Assembly: GCF_030944405.1 (NCBI RefSeq)
Contig: NZ_CP132339.1
Span: 6,634,001-6,698,000, forward strand
DNA: 64,000 nucleotides
Origin: Janthinobacterium sp. J1-1
GTDB taxonomy: Bacteria; Pseudomonadota; Gammaproteobacteria; Burkholderiales; Burkholderiaceae_D
Direction: 5' to 3'
The position numbers and the translations under genes were made by a program. Positions 9,675 to 22,459 of this stretch are shown piece by piece (position 1 is the first letter of the stretch; the number at the start of each line of letters is the position of its first letter). The notes under the pieces are model-generated. The model searched no databases and had not been told where the DNA came from. It was given only the letters and a program-made list of their open reading frames with translations.

Positions 9675-9901
9675 TTTATTTCCAAAATTAACATTAACTT
9701 ACCTCAAGGATATCATATTTACGCCTTTTTACTTGTCTCAAAAATAGATTACTTGTACTAAATAAACAACAAATATTTTCCGGAGAGCAACTCTATCAGT
9801 ATCCGCCACCAGCAGGCCAGCCGCGAATGCGCTCAATGAAATTCCCAAGGAACAATATTCCAGTGATAGCATGGCGCGCTCAATACTGACAGAGGACAGG
9901 C

Positions 9902-10399
9902 ATGAAACAGTTACCATTGCTGCGCCAGGCGGCCTGCGCGGCGCTTATCACCCTGGCGTCGGCGGCGCAGGCGCAAACCGTGGGCATGATCGAGAACCAG
10001 CCCCTGAGCGAAACCTGGCTCAACGCGGGTTTTTACTCGTACCACTTTCAGCGCGACAAGAACCTGAATGACGGCAATCCGGGCCTGGGCGCCGAATACC
10101 GTTTTTCCACCGTGGCGTCGGCCACGGCAGGCCGCTTCTACAATAGCGACCGCGCCTATTCGAATTACCTCGGCGTGTACTACCAGCCCTTCCATGTCGG
10201 CCCGCTGCGCGTGGGCGCCGTGATCGGCGGCTTCAACGGCTACCCGAAGATGCGCGATGGCGGCTGGTTCCCGGCCCTGATCCCCACCGTCAGCTATGAA
10301 TACCAGCGCGTCGGCGTGAATATCGCCATCGTGCCGTCCTACAAGGACCGCCTGTACGGCGCACTGAGCTTCCAGCTGAAACTGAAGGTCTTCGAGTAA
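9902..10399 (+). CDS. Small exported beta-barrel-like protein of unknown function
   Basis: 165 residues with a signal peptide (MKQLPLLRQAACAALITLAS, cleavage after AQA). The mature part alternates aromatic and polar residues (WLNAGFYSYHFQRDKNLN, LGAEYRFSTVASATAGRFYN, YSNYLGVYYQPF) and ends LYGALSFQLKLKVFE. The pattern and final aromatic strand suggest a small outer-membrane barrel, roughly of PagP-like size. I do not recognise a specific family. AGAGGACAGGC precedes the ATG. It is divergent from the PEP-CTERM gene. Function is unknown. Confidence 0.7.
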   Translation: MKQLPLLRQAACAALITLASAAQAQTVGMIENQPLSETWLNAGFYSYHFQRDKNLNDGNPGLGAEYRFSTVASATAGRFYNSDRAYSNYLGVYYQPFHVGPLRVGAVIGGFNGYPKMRDGGWFPALIPTVSYEYQRVGVNIAIVPSYKDRLYGALSFQLKLKVFE

Positions 10400-10546
10400 A
10401 CGTTTTATCCTGTCCTGCCGTCGCTCATGCCGGCGATTCTGCCATTCGTCGCAGCCTTGATGCCAGCCAACAAGCTGCCCGCTATAGTGCAGTCATCGCC
10501 AGGCCATCAGATGGCCGCAGGCACTCGACAACGACAGGAGAACGGC

Positions 10547-10813
10547 ATGAAAGACATCAATTCGGCACCGGGCAATGCAGACTTCGACAGTTTCTGGCAG
10601 GGCTTGTGCGGCCTGGCGCGCCAGGGCGTCGACGCCGTGGGCGCCATGTCCTGGCCCATGCTGCTGGCCTGCGCCATCGGCCTGGCCCTGTTCATCACCA
10701 TCCTGCCGCTGGTGCTGACCCTGTTCCTGATCTTCCTGCTGGTCAAATGGGCCAGCAACAGCGGCGGCTTCGGCTGGAATAAAAAAGCCGCGGCGCAACA
10801 ACCGCCGCAATAA
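10547..10813 (+). CDS. Small predicted membrane protein
   Basis: 88 residues starting MKDINSAPGNADFDSFWQGL. The start at 10547 has CAGGAG six bases upstream; an in-frame extension to 10427 lacks a binding site. One long hydrophobic region (AMSWPMLLACAIGLALFITI onward to about LLVKWA, residues 35-70) could form one hairpin or two helices, followed by a polar tail GFGWNKKAAAQQPPQ. No family recognised. Confidence 0.65.
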   Translation: MKDINSAPGNADFDSFWQGLCGLARQGVDAVGAMSWPMLLACAIGLALFITILPLVLTLFLIFLLVKWASNSGGFGWNKKAAAQQPPQ

Positions 10814-10938
10814 AGGGCAAGGGAATCATTCTTGCCGGGCTGGCAAGGGTAGCTTATAGTGGCATGGACCGCGTGGCATGGAACGCCGCGCGCCATCCAT
10901 GATCGAAGCTACTCCATCCCCGTTACAGGAGTGTTCCC

Positions 10939-11361
10939 ATGAGCATCACCGCAAAAGCCACCAAGGCCACCACCATCCCCTGCCTGCGCTACCACGATGC
11001 GCCGGCCGCCATCGCCTGGCTGTGCCAGGCACTGGGCTTTGAAAAGCAGCTGGTGGTGCCCGACAACGACGGCGGCATCGCCCATGCCCAGCTCAGTTTC
11101 GGCAACGGCATGATCATGCTCGGCTCCGTCACCGACAGCGAATACGGCCGTTTGATGCGCCAGCCGCGTGAACTGGACGGCGCCAATACGCAAAGCTGCT
11201 ACCTGGTGGTCGACGACGCCGACAGCGTCTATCGGCGCGCCGTCGAAGCCGGCGCCGAGATCGTGCTCGATATCAAGGATGAAGAATACGGCGGGCGCGG
11301 CTTTACCTGCCGCGATCCCGAAGGCCATGTCTGGAGCCTGGGCACTTACGACCCATGGTGA
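10939..11361 (+). CDS. VOC superfamily (glyoxalase/bleomycin-resistance fold) protein
   Basis: 140 residues. Two beta-alpha-beta-beta-beta halves are recognisable: TIPCLRYHDAPAAIAWLCQA followed by LGFEKQL, then CYLVVDDADSVYRRAVEAGA with the terminal FTCRDPEGHVWSLGTYDPW. The DPEGHVW motif and the E-rich second half fit the PhnB/glyoxalase-like subgroup. Metal-binding residues cannot be fixed without alignment, so the substrate is unknown. Its stop lies 11 bases before the start of the next gene, suggesting an operon with the dipeptidase. Confidence 0.8.
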   Translation: MSITAKATKATTIPCLRYHDAPAAIAWLCQALGFEKQLVVPDNDGGIAHAQLSFGNGMIMLGSVTDSEYGRLMRQPRELDGANTQSCYLVVDDADSVYRRAVEAGAEIVLDIKDEEYGGRGFTCRDPEGHVWSLGTYDPW

Positions 11362-11372
11362 AACGGAGAACC

Positions 11373-14156
<2,784 letters not shown>

Positions 14157-14181
14157 TTATTACCTTTGAAAGCGTTACTGC

Positions 14182-14246
14182 GGGGGTCAGACCCTCAATG
14201 CCGCAAACTCAGCGGCTTGCGCTAACGGCCGAGGGGGTCTGGCCCC
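14182..14246. repeat. Inverted-repeat element with GGGGTCAGACCC-type ends
   Basis: GGGGGTCAGACCCTC on the left and GAGGGGGTCTGGCCCC on the right are imperfect inverted copies, with a smaller GCCG/CGGC stem inside. It is the only non-coding sequence between deoA and cdd and can fold into a long hairpin. Similar palindromic GGGGTC(A/T)GACCCC units are, from memory, dispersed in many betaproteobacterial genomes; copy number here cannot be judged from one window. Confidence 0.6.
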
Positions 14247-14256
14247 AGATTTTATT

Positions 14257-15579
14257 TTACGGACGAATGGTACGATAAATCACCGGCTTGGCCGTCAACG
14301 CCACCGGGCTGATCTCGTACGCCGCCTGGATTTCCTTCACGGCCTGCTGCGCCGCCGCTTCCGTGCGCGCGTGCACCATCGCCAGAGGCTGGCCGGCGGC
14401 GACCTGCTCGCCCAGGCCGACCAGTTCGCTCAAGCCGACGGCAAAGTCGATCACATCGGTCGGACGGCGGCGGCCACCGCCCAGCGACACCACGGCCAGG
14501 CCGATGGCGCGGCAGTCGCGCACATGGGCAAAGCCGGCCGACAGCGCCGGCGCCGGCACCACGAACGGCGCCAGCTCCAGGTGCTTGTCCGGGTTCTCGA
14601 CCAGATCGGCCGGGCCGCCCAGGGCCGACACCATGCGCGCAAAACGCTCGGCCGCCGCACCCGAGGCCAGCACCGCTTCGAGCTGGGCGCGCGCTTCCTC
14701 TTCGGTCGCGGCCAGGCCGCCGAGCACCAGCATTTCGGCGCACAGCGCCAGGGTCACTTCATGCAGGCGCGCCGGGCGCGAACGGCCCGTCAGGTAATCC
14801 ATGGCGCCGCGCACTTCCAGCGCATTGCCGGCGTACGGCGCCAGCGATTCATTCATGTCGGTCAAAATGGCCGAGGTTTGCATGCCGGCGCCATTGCCGA
14901 CGGCAACGATGCTCTCGGCCAATTCCACCGATTTGTCGTAGGTCGGCATAAAGGCGCCCGTACCCACCTTGACGTCCATCACCAGCGCATCGAGGCCGGC
15001 CGACAGTTTTTTAGACAGGATCGAACCGGTGATCATGGCCACCGATTCCACCGTGGCGGTCACGTCGCGGATGCTGTAGAAACGCTTGTCGGCCGGCGCC
15101 AGCTGCGCCGTCTGGCCGATGATGGCCACGCCGATCTCCTGCACCACCTTGCGGAACAATTCATTGTCCGGCACGGTGCAGTAACCGGGAATGGCGTCGA
15201 ATTTGTCCAGCGTGCCGCCCGTGTGGCCCAGGCCGCGGCCCGAGATCATCGGCACATAGCCGCCGCAAGCGGCGATCATCGGCCCCAGCAGCAAGGACAC
15301 CACGTCGCCCACGCCACCGGTCGAATGCTTGTCGACCACCGGGCCGGGCAGGTTCAGCGAGCGCCAGTCCAGCACGTGGCCGGAGTCGCGCATGGCCAGG
15401 GTGAACGCCACGCGCTCGTCCATGTTCATGTCATTGAAAAACACCGCCATGCCCAGCGCGGCCACCTGGCCTTCGCTGACGCTGCCATCCGTAATGCCGC
15501 GCACGAAAAACTGGATTTCCTCGGCGCTCAGCACGCCCTTGTCGCGCTTCTTGCGGATGATTTCCTGGGTTAGAAACAT
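14257..15579 (-). CDS. deoA: Thymidine phosphorylase
   Basis: Phosphorolysis of thymidine or deoxyuridine to base and deoxyribose-1-phosphate in the cytoplasm. 440 residues, the standard DeoA length. Signature segments: [40 protein letters not shown] (phosphate site), [20 protein letters not shown] and [20 protein letters not shown]. Thirty bases separate it from deoB upstream. The pentose phosphate product is the substrate of DeoB in the same operon. Confidence 0.96.
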   Translation of the reverse strand: MFLTQEIIRKKRDKGVLSAEEIQFFVRGITDGSVSEGQVAALGMAVFFNDMNMDERVAFTLAMRDSGHVLDWRSLNLPGPVVDKHSTGGVGDVVSLLLGPMIAACGGYVPMISGRGLGHTGGTLDKFDAIPGYCTVPDNELFRKVVQEIGVAIIGQTAQLAPADKRFYSIRDVTATVESVAMITGSILSKKLSAGLDALVMDVKVGTGAFMPTYDKSVELAESIVAVGNGAGMQTSAILTDMNESLAPYAGNALEVRGAMDYLTGRSRPARLHEVTLALCAEMLVLGGLAATEEEARAQLEAVLASGAAAERFARMVSALGGPADLVENPDKHLELAPFVVPAPALSAGFAHVRDCRAIGLAVVSLGGGRRRPTDVIDFAVGLSELVGLGEQVAAGQPLAMVHARTEAAAQQAVKEIQAAYEISPVALTAKPVIYRTIRP

Positions 15580-15609
15580 GGATATTCCAATCTGAAAATG
15601 AAGACGCGT

Positions 15610-16803
15610 TTACAGCACATTGACGCCATTGGCCAGCGGCGCGACACCCAGGTGATGGGCCAGGGTCTGGCCGATATCGGAGAAGCTCTCGGAAATGCCG
15701 AGCGCGCGCGGCGCCACGCCGGGGCCGAAGAAGATCATCGGGATATGTTCGCGCGTATGGTCGGAACCGTGCCAGGTCGGATCGCAGCCATGGTCGGCGG
15801 TGATCACCACCAGGTCGCCCGGTTTCAGCTTGGCCATGAACTCGGGCAGGCGGGCATCCATTTCGCGCAGTGCGTCGGCATAGCCTTCGGTATTGCGGCG
15901 GTGGCCGAAGGCCTGGTCGAAGTCGACGAAGTTCACGAACGTCAGCGACTTGTCCTGCACTTCATCGGCGGTTTTGAGCAGCGCTTCGAACAGTGCCATA
16001 TTGTCGACGCCTTTCACCACGCGCGAGATACCTTTCGTGGCGAAAATATCGCTGATCTTGCCCAGGCCCACCACTTCGCCGCCGGCGTTTTTCACGTGGT
16101 CGAGCAGGGTCGGCGCGGGCGGCGCGACGGCGTAGTCGTGGCGGTTGCTGGTGCGCGTGTAGTTGCCGTTGCTGCCGGTAAAAGGGCGCGCGATCACGCG
16201 GCCGATATTGTACGGCTCGACCAATTTGAAGGCCATTTCGCACACTGCGTACAGGCGATCGAGGCCGAACGATTCTTCGTGCGCGGCGATCTGCATCACC
16301 GAGTCGCCCGAGGTGTAGATGATCAACTTGCCGGTGGCGACGTGCTCGTCGCCATGCTTGTTGATGATGTCGGTGCCGGAAGCGTGGCAGTCGCCGAGGA
16401 AACCGGGCACGCCCGACATCGCTTTCAATTTGTCGGTCAGGTCTTGCGGGAACGATGGCGTGGTGCGGGGGAAATATCCCCAGTCGAATTCGACCGGCAC
16501 GCCGGCGATTTCCCAGTGGCCGCTTTGCGTGTCCTTGCCGGTCGAGCGCTCGCGCGCGGCGCCATAGGCGCCGGTAAAACCGTCGCGCTGGTCGAAGCCG
16601 GTGGCCCATTCGCCGCTGGCCAGGTGGGCGGCGGCGCCCAGGCCCAGGCGCTCCATGTTCGGCAGTTTCAAGGTCTTGCCGCTTTTGGCGACCGTGCTGG
16701 CGATATGGCCAAAGGTATTGGCGCCTGCGTCGCCGTACTTGGCGGCGTCTGGCGTCGCGCCCAGGCCAAAGGAATCAAGCAGGAGGATAAATGCGCGTGA
16801 CAT
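15610..16803 (-). CDS. deoB: Phosphopentomutase
   Basis: Interconverts (deoxy)ribose-1-phosphate and -5-phosphate, linking nucleoside phosphorolysis to central metabolism. 397 residues starting MSRAFILLLDSFGLGATPDA; the Asp in the LLLDSFGLG motif is a metal ligand. The phosphorylated Thr lies in TGKDTQSGHWE, and further ligands in ADHGCDPTWHGSDHTREHIP, as in the alkaline-phosphatase superfamily. The frame is open far upstream, but only the ATG at 16803 gives the canonical N-terminus. It lies 104 bases after punA on the same strand. Confidence 0.96.
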   Translation of the reverse strand: MSRAFILLLDSFGLGATPDAAKYGDAGANTFGHIASTVAKSGKTLKLPNMERLGLGAAAHLASGEWATGFDQRDGFTGAYGAARERSTGKDTQSGHWEIAGVPVEFDWGYFPRTTPSFPQDLTDKLKAMSGVPGFLGDCHASGTDIINKHGDEHVATGKLIIYTSGDSVMQIAAHEESFGLDRLYAVCEMAFKLVEPYNIGRVIARPFTGSNGNYTRTSNRHDYAVAPPAPTLLDHVKNAGGEVVGLGKISDIFATKGISRVVKGVDNMALFEALLKTADEVQDKSLTFVNFVDFDQAFGHRRNTEGYADALREMDARLPEFMAKLKPGDLVVITADHGCDPTWHGSDHTREHIPMIFFGPGVAPRALGISESFSDIGQTLAHHLGVAPLANGVNVL

Positions 16804-16907
16804 GATAAGGCTCGCTTTAGGATGATGCGGATAGTGTAGGCCGGATCGTCCGGCCCTGCCGCGCGGCAGCCTCGTGGGCGCAGGCCGCGCGGTGGTGGAA
16901 ATACTGT

Positions 16908-17747
16908 TTAAGCCTGCGGTTTTGCGGCGACGCCGGCCAGGAAAGCGAGGATCAGCTTGACCAGGTCTTTCGCGCCGATGGCCGCATATTTCAGGGTCTG
17001 CTCGTGCGACAGCGCGAATGGCGACATGCCTTCGGCCAGGTTGGTGATGACGGACACGCCCACCACTTTCAGGTCGCAATGGCGGGCCGACACGACTTCC
17101 GGCACTACCGACATGCCGACCGTGTCGGCGCCCAGGCGGGCCATCATGCGGATCTCGGCAGCCGTCTCGAAGTTCGGGCCCGGATACGCCACGAACACGC
17201 CTTCATGCAGCGTGATGCCGTTGGCGGCAGCCGTGTCTTTCACCTGCTGGCGCAGCTCGGCGTCATAGGCGTTGGCCATGCTGAAGAAGCGCGGGCCGAA
17301 ACGGTCGTCGTTCGGGCCGACCATCGGGGTGCCCGGCAGCAGGTTGATATGGTCGCTGATGGCCACCAGGCTGCCGGCGTCCACTTCAGGGCGCAGGGAA
17401 CCGGCGGCATTGGTGACGAACAGCATTTCGCAGCCCAGCAGTTTCAGGGTACGGATGGCGCTGGTCATCACGCCCATGCCGTAGCCTTCGTAGAAATGGC
17501 CGCGGCCTTTCATGCACACCACCGCCACGCCCGACAGGGTGCCGACCACCAGTTCGCCGGCATGGCCGTGCACGGTGCTGATCGGGAAGCCCGGCAGTTC
17601 GTCGAAGCTGATGCTGACGGCGTCCGTCATCTGCTCGGCCAATACGCCCAAGCCCGAGCCGAGTATCATCGCCACGCGCGGCTTGAAATTTTCTGGGGCG
17701 CGGGCGCGGATGATTTCGGCGGCGTGGAAAGGGGCGTTATTCGACAT
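16908..17747 (-). CDS. punA: Purine-nucleoside phosphorylase (trimeric PNP class)
   Basis: Splits inosine, guanosine and deoxy forms with phosphate. 279 residues. Features of the mammalian-type trimeric family: RVAMILGSGLGVLAEQM, STVHGHAGELVVGTLSGV, CMKGRGHFYEGYGM (phosphate site), LFVTNAAGSL, VAYPGPNFETAAEIRM, GADTVGMSVVPEVVSARHC and VSVITNLAEGM with the purine-contacting Asn. First gene of the leftward salvage operon. A 300-base divergent region separates it from psuK; that region carries a regulatory module shared with the nucleoside importer operon. Confidence 0.94.
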   Translation of the reverse strand: MSNNAPFHAAEIIRARAPENFKPRVAMILGSGLGVLAEQMTDAVSISFDELPGFPISTVHGHAGELVVGTLSGVAVVCMKGRGHFYEGYGMGVMTSAIRTLKLLGCEMLFVTNAAGSLRPEVDAGSLVAISDHINLLPGTPMVGPNDDRFGPRFFSMANAYDAELRQQVKDTAAANGITLHEGVFVAYPGPNFETAAEIRMMARLGADTVGMSVVPEVVSARHCDLKVVGVSVITNLAEGMSPFALSHEQTLKYAAIGAKDLVKLILAFLAGVAAKPQA

Positions 17748-17874
17748 GATGGTCCTCGTGATTGATGAGTTGGTCTGCGGATCGGTGTTGGATCTTTTGC
17801 TTGAATCCTGCAGCAGGCGTGGTAGGCGCGATTCTGTACAGGACTATCGACATGCGGTTGGGTGCTATCAGGCG

Positions 17875-17948
17875 CCACTATGCATCAAGCGCAATATGTA
17901 TGGCAAATACCATTTTTCTTGCGCATTTATACAAAAGATATATAAATG
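17875..17948 (-). promoter_or_regulatory. Nucleoside regulon module upstream of punA
   Basis: Read toward punA: an inverted repeat CATTTATA-N9-TATAAATG (17948-17924), then 13 bases, then GTATTTGCCATACATAT, six variable bases and TGATGCATAGTGG (17910-17875). TTGCCA and CATAGT are spaced 18 bases and could be the -35 and -10 boxes. The 36-bp block is identical at 32 positions to the one upstream of the BMP transporter operon (21171-21206), in the same orientation to the gene. Confidence 0.75.
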
Positions 17949-18003
17949 GCCGGCATTATAAAGCAGCGGGCCCGGCCCTGCCAGCAATGGGGGCAGACTG
18001 CGA

Positions 18004-18032
18004 TTGACAGCCTTAAAACAAAAGTTTAATCT
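18004..18032 (+). promoter_or_regulatory. Sigma-70 promoter of psuK-psuG
   Basis: TTGACA at 18004, a 17-base spacer and TAATCT at 18027 make a near-consensus promoter. Transcription would start near 18039, leaving a leader of roughly 20 bases before the GTG at 18062. This rules out the alternative TTG start at 18032, which lies in the -10 box. Confidence 0.75.
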
Positions 18033-18061
18033 TGCGGACAATTGTTTATTCCAGGCCCGCC

Positions 18062-19195
18062 GTGACCGACCTTTCCAAAAAAGACCAGCTGTATGCGCTG
18101 ATACGCAGCAATCCCTTTATTTCGCAGCAGGAACTGGCGACCGAACTGGGTTTGTCCCGTTCGGCCGTGGCCGGCCATATCGCCGGCCTGATCCGCGAAC
18201 GCCGCCTGCTGGGCCGCGCCTATGTGCTGCCCGACAGCCGGCCCGTGCTGTGCCTGGGCGCCGCCAACCTGGACCGCAAGATGCGCACCCTGGCCGCCTT
18301 GCAGATGGGCACCTCGAACCCTGTGCGCTCGACCGAGGTATTTGGCGGCGTGGGCCGCAATATCGCGGAAAACCTGGCCCGCTTGGGCTTGCCGGTGGCA
18401 CTGTTGACAGCGCTGGGCGACGATGCGGCCGGCCACGCGCTGCAAACCCATGCGGAAGACGCCGGCATCGACATGCGCGGCAGCTTGCACCTGGCCAATA
18501 CCGGCAGCGGCACTTATACGGCCGTGCTCGACGAACACGGCGAAATGCTGCTGGCGATGGCCAATATGCAGCTGTATGAACAGCTGACGCCGGCCTTTCT
18601 GCACAGCCGCCAGCCGCAGCGCGCGCAAGCGGCGCTGACCGTCTGCGACCTGAATCTTGGCATGGAGAGCGTGGCCTTTCTGCTGGACGAAGCAAGGGCG
18701 GCCGAGGAGAACGCCGCACCGCTGGTGATCGTGGCCGTCTCGCAGCCGAAGATGGCGCACCTGCCGCAAGACCTGGCGGGCTTGCAGCTGCTGATCCTGA
18801 ACCGTGGCGAGCTGGAAACGCGTGTCGCGCGCGCCCTGCCGACCGACGAGGCGCTGCGTGATGCCTGCCACGAAGTGCTGCGCCAGGGTGTGCGCCAGTT
18901 GATCGTCACGCTGGGCGCACACGGCGTGTTGTTCAGCGATGGCGCAGGAGCGGACGCAAGCATGGCCCACCTGCCCGCCCTGGCCGTCGACGCGATCGAT
19001 GTCACCGGCGCCGGCGACGCCTTTTCCGCCGCCGTCTGCTGGTCGCTGTATCACGACAGCAATGATTTACGACTGGCATGCCGGCGCGGCCTGAAGCTGG
19101 CCGCCATGACCCTGGCCTCCAGCGCCACCGTGTCAACCCTGATTTCCGCCAGCGTCCTCGACGATATCGAAGACGGCCCTATTCCCCTTGATTGA
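18062..19195 (+). CDS. psuK: PfkB-family pseudouridine kinase with N-terminal HTH
   Basis: Predicted to phosphorylate pseudouridine to its 5'-phosphate. About 377 residues. An N-terminal winged HTH ([40 protein letters not shown]; residues about 5-55) precedes a ribokinase fold with [20 protein letters not shown] and the catalytic [15 protein letters not shown]. The HTH-kinase architecture matches YeiI/PsuK-like proteins. GTG 18062 is chosen as start from the promoter position. psuG follows after 13 bases, which supports pseudouridine as substrate. The HTH could give a second, regulatory role; that is inference. Confidence 0.85.
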   Translation: MTDLSKKDQLYALIRSNPFISQQELATELGLSRSAVAGHIAGLIRERRLLGRAYVLPDSRPVLCLGAANLDRKMRTLAALQMGTSNPVRSTEVFGGVGRNIAENLARLGLPVALLTALGDDAAGHALQTHAEDAGIDMRGSLHLANTGSGTYTAVLDEHGEMLLAMANMQLYEQLTPAFLHSRQPQRAQAALTVCDLNLGMESVAFLLDEARAAEENAAPLVIVAVSQPKMAHLPQDLAGLQLLILNRGELETRVARALPTDEALRDACHEVLRQGVRQLIVTLGAHGVLFSDGAGADASMAHLPALAVDAIDVTGAGDAFSAAVCWSLYHDSNDLRLACRRGLKLAAMTLASSATVSTLISASVLDDIEDGPIPLD

Positions 19196-19208
19196 CAGGA
19201 TAAACAGC

Positions 19209-20138
<930 letters not shown>

Positions 20139-20219
20139 TAGGACTGCTGTAAAGAAACGCGCAGGTGCCGACCGGCCCGCGCGTTGTTCCCTCCAGGCAT
20201 CACGCACGCCAAGGAAAGC

Positions 20220-21122
20220 ATGTCCATCGATCTGAAACAGTTAAAGTATTTTCTCGCCGTCGCCGAGGAGAAAAGCTTCAGCCGCGCAGCCGAGCGCCTG
20301 CATATCTCGCAGCCGCCCTTGAGCCAGCAGATCATGAAACTGGAAAACGAACTGGGCGTGCGCCTGTTTGCGCGCACCACCCGCACCTTCGAACTGACGG
20401 TGGCGGGCAAGGCCCTGATGCACGAGGCGGCCGACCTGCTGGGGAAGATGCGCATGACCATCGATACCATCCGCCAGATCGACCGTGGCGAAGTGGGCCG
20501 CTTGCGGGTCGGCATCGTCGGCTCGGCCATGTGGGGCCCGATCCCCAGCCTGCTGGAACAATTCCAGTCCAAATTTCCCCGCGTTACCTGGACCATCCAT
20601 GAACTGGGGCCGACGGTGCAATACGAAGCGCTGCGCAGCAAGCAGATCGACGTCGGCTTCTGGCGCGAACCCAAGCTCAACGACGATGACCTGCGCCACG
20701 ACAATCTGCGCCAGGAACTGTGCTTCCGTGAAAATGTCTGCGTGGCCGTCAACGAACACCACCGGCTGGCCAAGAGCGCGTCCATCGAACTGATCGATAT
20801 CGCCGACGAACCGATGCTGAGCCTGGCGCTGGACAAGTCCGCCTTTCCCCGCTACCTGGTGCAATGCTGCGTCAATGCCGGCTTCGAGCCGATGATTTTC
20901 CAGGAAGCCAACGAACCGCAAACCCTGTTGGCCATGGTGGGCGTCGGCCTGGGCGTGACCCTGGTGCCGGAAACCACCAGCCGCATCGGCTGGCCCGGCG
21001 TGGTGTTCCTGCCGATCAAGACCAATCCGCCATCGGCCAATCTGTATATCAGCTACACCACGCTCGACGACGCGCCCGTGGTACGCGCCTTTCTGAATAT
21101 CCTCAACCCGCCGGCCGCCTGA
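20220..21122 (+). CDS. LysR-type transcriptional regulator
   Basis: 300 residues. N-terminal winged HTH (LKQLKYFLAVAEEKSFSRAA, ERLHISQPPLSQQIMKLENE, LGVRLFART) and a C-terminal periplasmic-binding-like sensor domain (GRLRVGIVGSAMWGPIPSLL). The ATG at 20220 has AAGGA four bases upstream. It lies between psuG and the nucleoside importer genes, and the shared promoter module starts ten bases after its stop, so it is a candidate regulator of nucleoside uptake and salvage. LysR regulators more often control divergent genes, so this is tentative. The effector is unknown. Confidence 0.88.
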   Translation: MSIDLKQLKYFLAVAEEKSFSRAAERLHISQPPLSQQIMKLENELGVRLFARTTRTFELTVAGKALMHEAADLLGKMRMTIDTIRQIDRGEVGRLRVGIVGSAMWGPIPSLLEQFQSKFPRVTWTIHELGPTVQYEALRSKQIDVGFWREPKLNDDDLRHDNLRQELCFRENVCVAVNEHHRLAKSASIELIDIADEPMLSLALDKSAFPRYLVQCCVNAGFEPMIFQEANEPQTLLAMVGVGLGVTLVPETTSRIGWPGVVFLPIKTNPPSANLYISYTTLDDAPVVRAFLNILNPPAA

Positions 21123-21131
21123 TGTTGCCTT

Positions 21132-21206
21132 GGATTTATATCCGATACATATAAATCCATAAACAAAAACGTATTTGCCATACATATCGGCCATGATGCA
21201 TAGTGG
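21132..21206 (+). promoter_or_regulatory. Nucleoside regulon module upstream of the BMP transporter operon
   Basis: A perfect inverted repeat GGATTTATAT-N7-ATATAAATCC (21132-21158) is followed after 12 bases by GTATTTGCCATACATAT, six bases and TGATGCATAGTGG (21171-21206). The same order and spacing occur upstream of punA. If TTGCCA/CATAGT are the promoter boxes, the mRNA leader is about 200 bases long. The inverted repeat could also end the LysR transcript, but it lacks a GC-rich stem. Confidence 0.75.
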
Positions 21207-21407
21207 TTCGAACGCCTAAGGCGAACTGTTGCATACGCATCACACCCTGGTCACAACAACCGCAGCGAACAGCAACTTTCTTCTGCGATACGGTGCAATG
21301 TTGATAAGGAACCATCGATTCTTGCAGGCGTAACAGGCTAAATCGGCCCCAAATTTTCTGTTTGCCCTATAAAAAATATACAATATCGATCTTCCAGGAG
21401 CCAATTC

Positions 21408-22403
21408 ATGAAACTTACACAATTTAGTTTGACGATCGCAGCCGCTTTTCTGGCTGCTCAAGCGTCCGCGGCTAACCCAAAATTGGGTGTCGTGTATGAC
21501 GCGGGCGGCAAGTTCGACAAGTCGTTCAACCAATCCGCTTTCGAAGGCGCCGAGCGCTTCAAAAAAGACACCGGCATTTCCTTTATCGAAGTACAGGCTT
21601 CCAGCGATACGCAAGCCGAGCAAGTCATGCGCGGCCTGGCCCGCAAGAAACTCGACATGATCGCCGCGATCGGTTTTGCCCAGACGCAAGCCGTGCAAAA
21701 GGTCGCCAAGGAATTTCCCAATGTGAAATTCGTGCTGATCGACGGCCAGGCCGCTGGCGCCAACGTCAACTCGGTGGTGTTCAAGGAAGAAGAAGGCTCC
21801 TACCTGGTGGGCGTGGCGGCTGCCATGGCCAGCAAGAGCAAGAAAATCGGTTTTATCGGCGGCATCGATATTCCACTGATCCGCAACTTTGCCTGCGGTT
21901 ACGCGCAAGGCATCAAGGCCGTCAATCCGAAAGCGGAACTGACGCAAAACATGGTCGGCACCACCTCGGGCGCCTGGAACGATCCGGCCAAGGGCGGTGA
22001 ACTGGCCCGCTCGCAATTCGAGCGCGGCGTCGACGTGGTGTTCGCGGTCGCCGGCGGCAGCGGCATGGGGACTTTGCAGATGGCCAAGGAAAAAGGCAAG
22101 CTGGCGATCGGCGTCGATTCGAACCAGAATCATCTGTATCCGGGCACCATGCTGACCTCGATGGTCAAGCGCGTCGACAACACCGTCTATGACAGCTTCA
22201 TGCAAGTGAAAAACGGCACCTGGAAAGGCGGCGTCAGCTACAAGGGCCTGAAAGAAGGCGGCGTGGATTGGGCGCTCGACGCGAACAACCGCAAGCTGAT
22301 CACGCCGGAAATCGAAAAGCGTGTGTTGGGTGTGCGCAAGGACATTATCGATGGCAAGATCAAGGTGATCGATTACCGCGTCGGCAGCAGCTGCCCGGTT
22401 TAA
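21408..22403 (+). CDS. BMP-family nucleoside-binding protein of an ABC importer
   Basis: Periplasmic substrate-binding protein. 331 residues with a signal peptide (MKLTQFSLTIAAAFLAAQAS, cleavage after ASA). The mature part begins KLGVVYDAGGKFDKSFNQSA, the usual start of basic-membrane-protein/PnrA-like nucleoside binders, and continues with KKIGFIGGIDIPLIRNFACG and a DVVFAVAGGSGMGTL-type hinge. CAGGAG lies eight bases before the ATG. It has no lipobox Cys, as is common for Gram-negative members. Purine and/or pyrimidine nucleosides are the expected ligands, from family and context. A hairpin directly after the stop probably keeps its expression above that of the membrane genes. Confidence 0.9.
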   Translation: MKLTQFSLTIAAAFLAAQASAANPKLGVVYDAGGKFDKSFNQSAFEGAERFKKDTGISFIEVQASSDTQAEQVMRGLARKKLDMIAAIGFAQTQAVQKVAKEFPNVKFVLIDGQAAGANVNSVVFKEEEGSYLVGVAAAMASKSKKIGFIGGIDIPLIRNFACGYAQGIKAVNPKAELTQNMVGTTSGAWNDPAKGGELARSQFERGVDVVFAVAGGSGMGTLQMAKEKGKLAIGVDSNQNHLYPGTMLTSMVKRVDNTVYDSFMQVKNGTWKGGVSYKGLKEGGVDWALDANNRKLITPEIEKRVLGVRKDIIDGKIKVIDYRVGSSCPV

Positions 22404-22420
22404 CTTTCTTCGTATCTCTG

Positions 22421-22456
22421 AACGCGCCGCCGGGGTTGACCTCCGCGCGGCGCGTT
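22421..22456 (+). terminator. Hairpin (likely attenuating) after the binding-protein gene
   Basis: AACGCGCCGC and GCGGCGCGTT form a perfect 10-bp stem around a 16-base loop, followed by a short T stretch. It ends four bases before the ATPase start. A partial terminator or mRNA-stabilising stem here is a usual arrangement in ABC importer operons. Confidence 0.65.
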
Positions 22457-22459
22457 TCC

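Noticed and set aside
17748..17880. Purine riboswitch in the punA or BMP leader
   Set aside because: The conserved loops of the purine aptamer were not found. The shared block looks like DNA-level control, with inverted repeat and promoter boxes.
18032..18061. TTG at 18032 as start of psuK
   Set aside because: It falls in the -10 box of a near-consensus promoter (TTGACA-17-TAATCT) and has no ribosome site; GTG at 18062 fits better.
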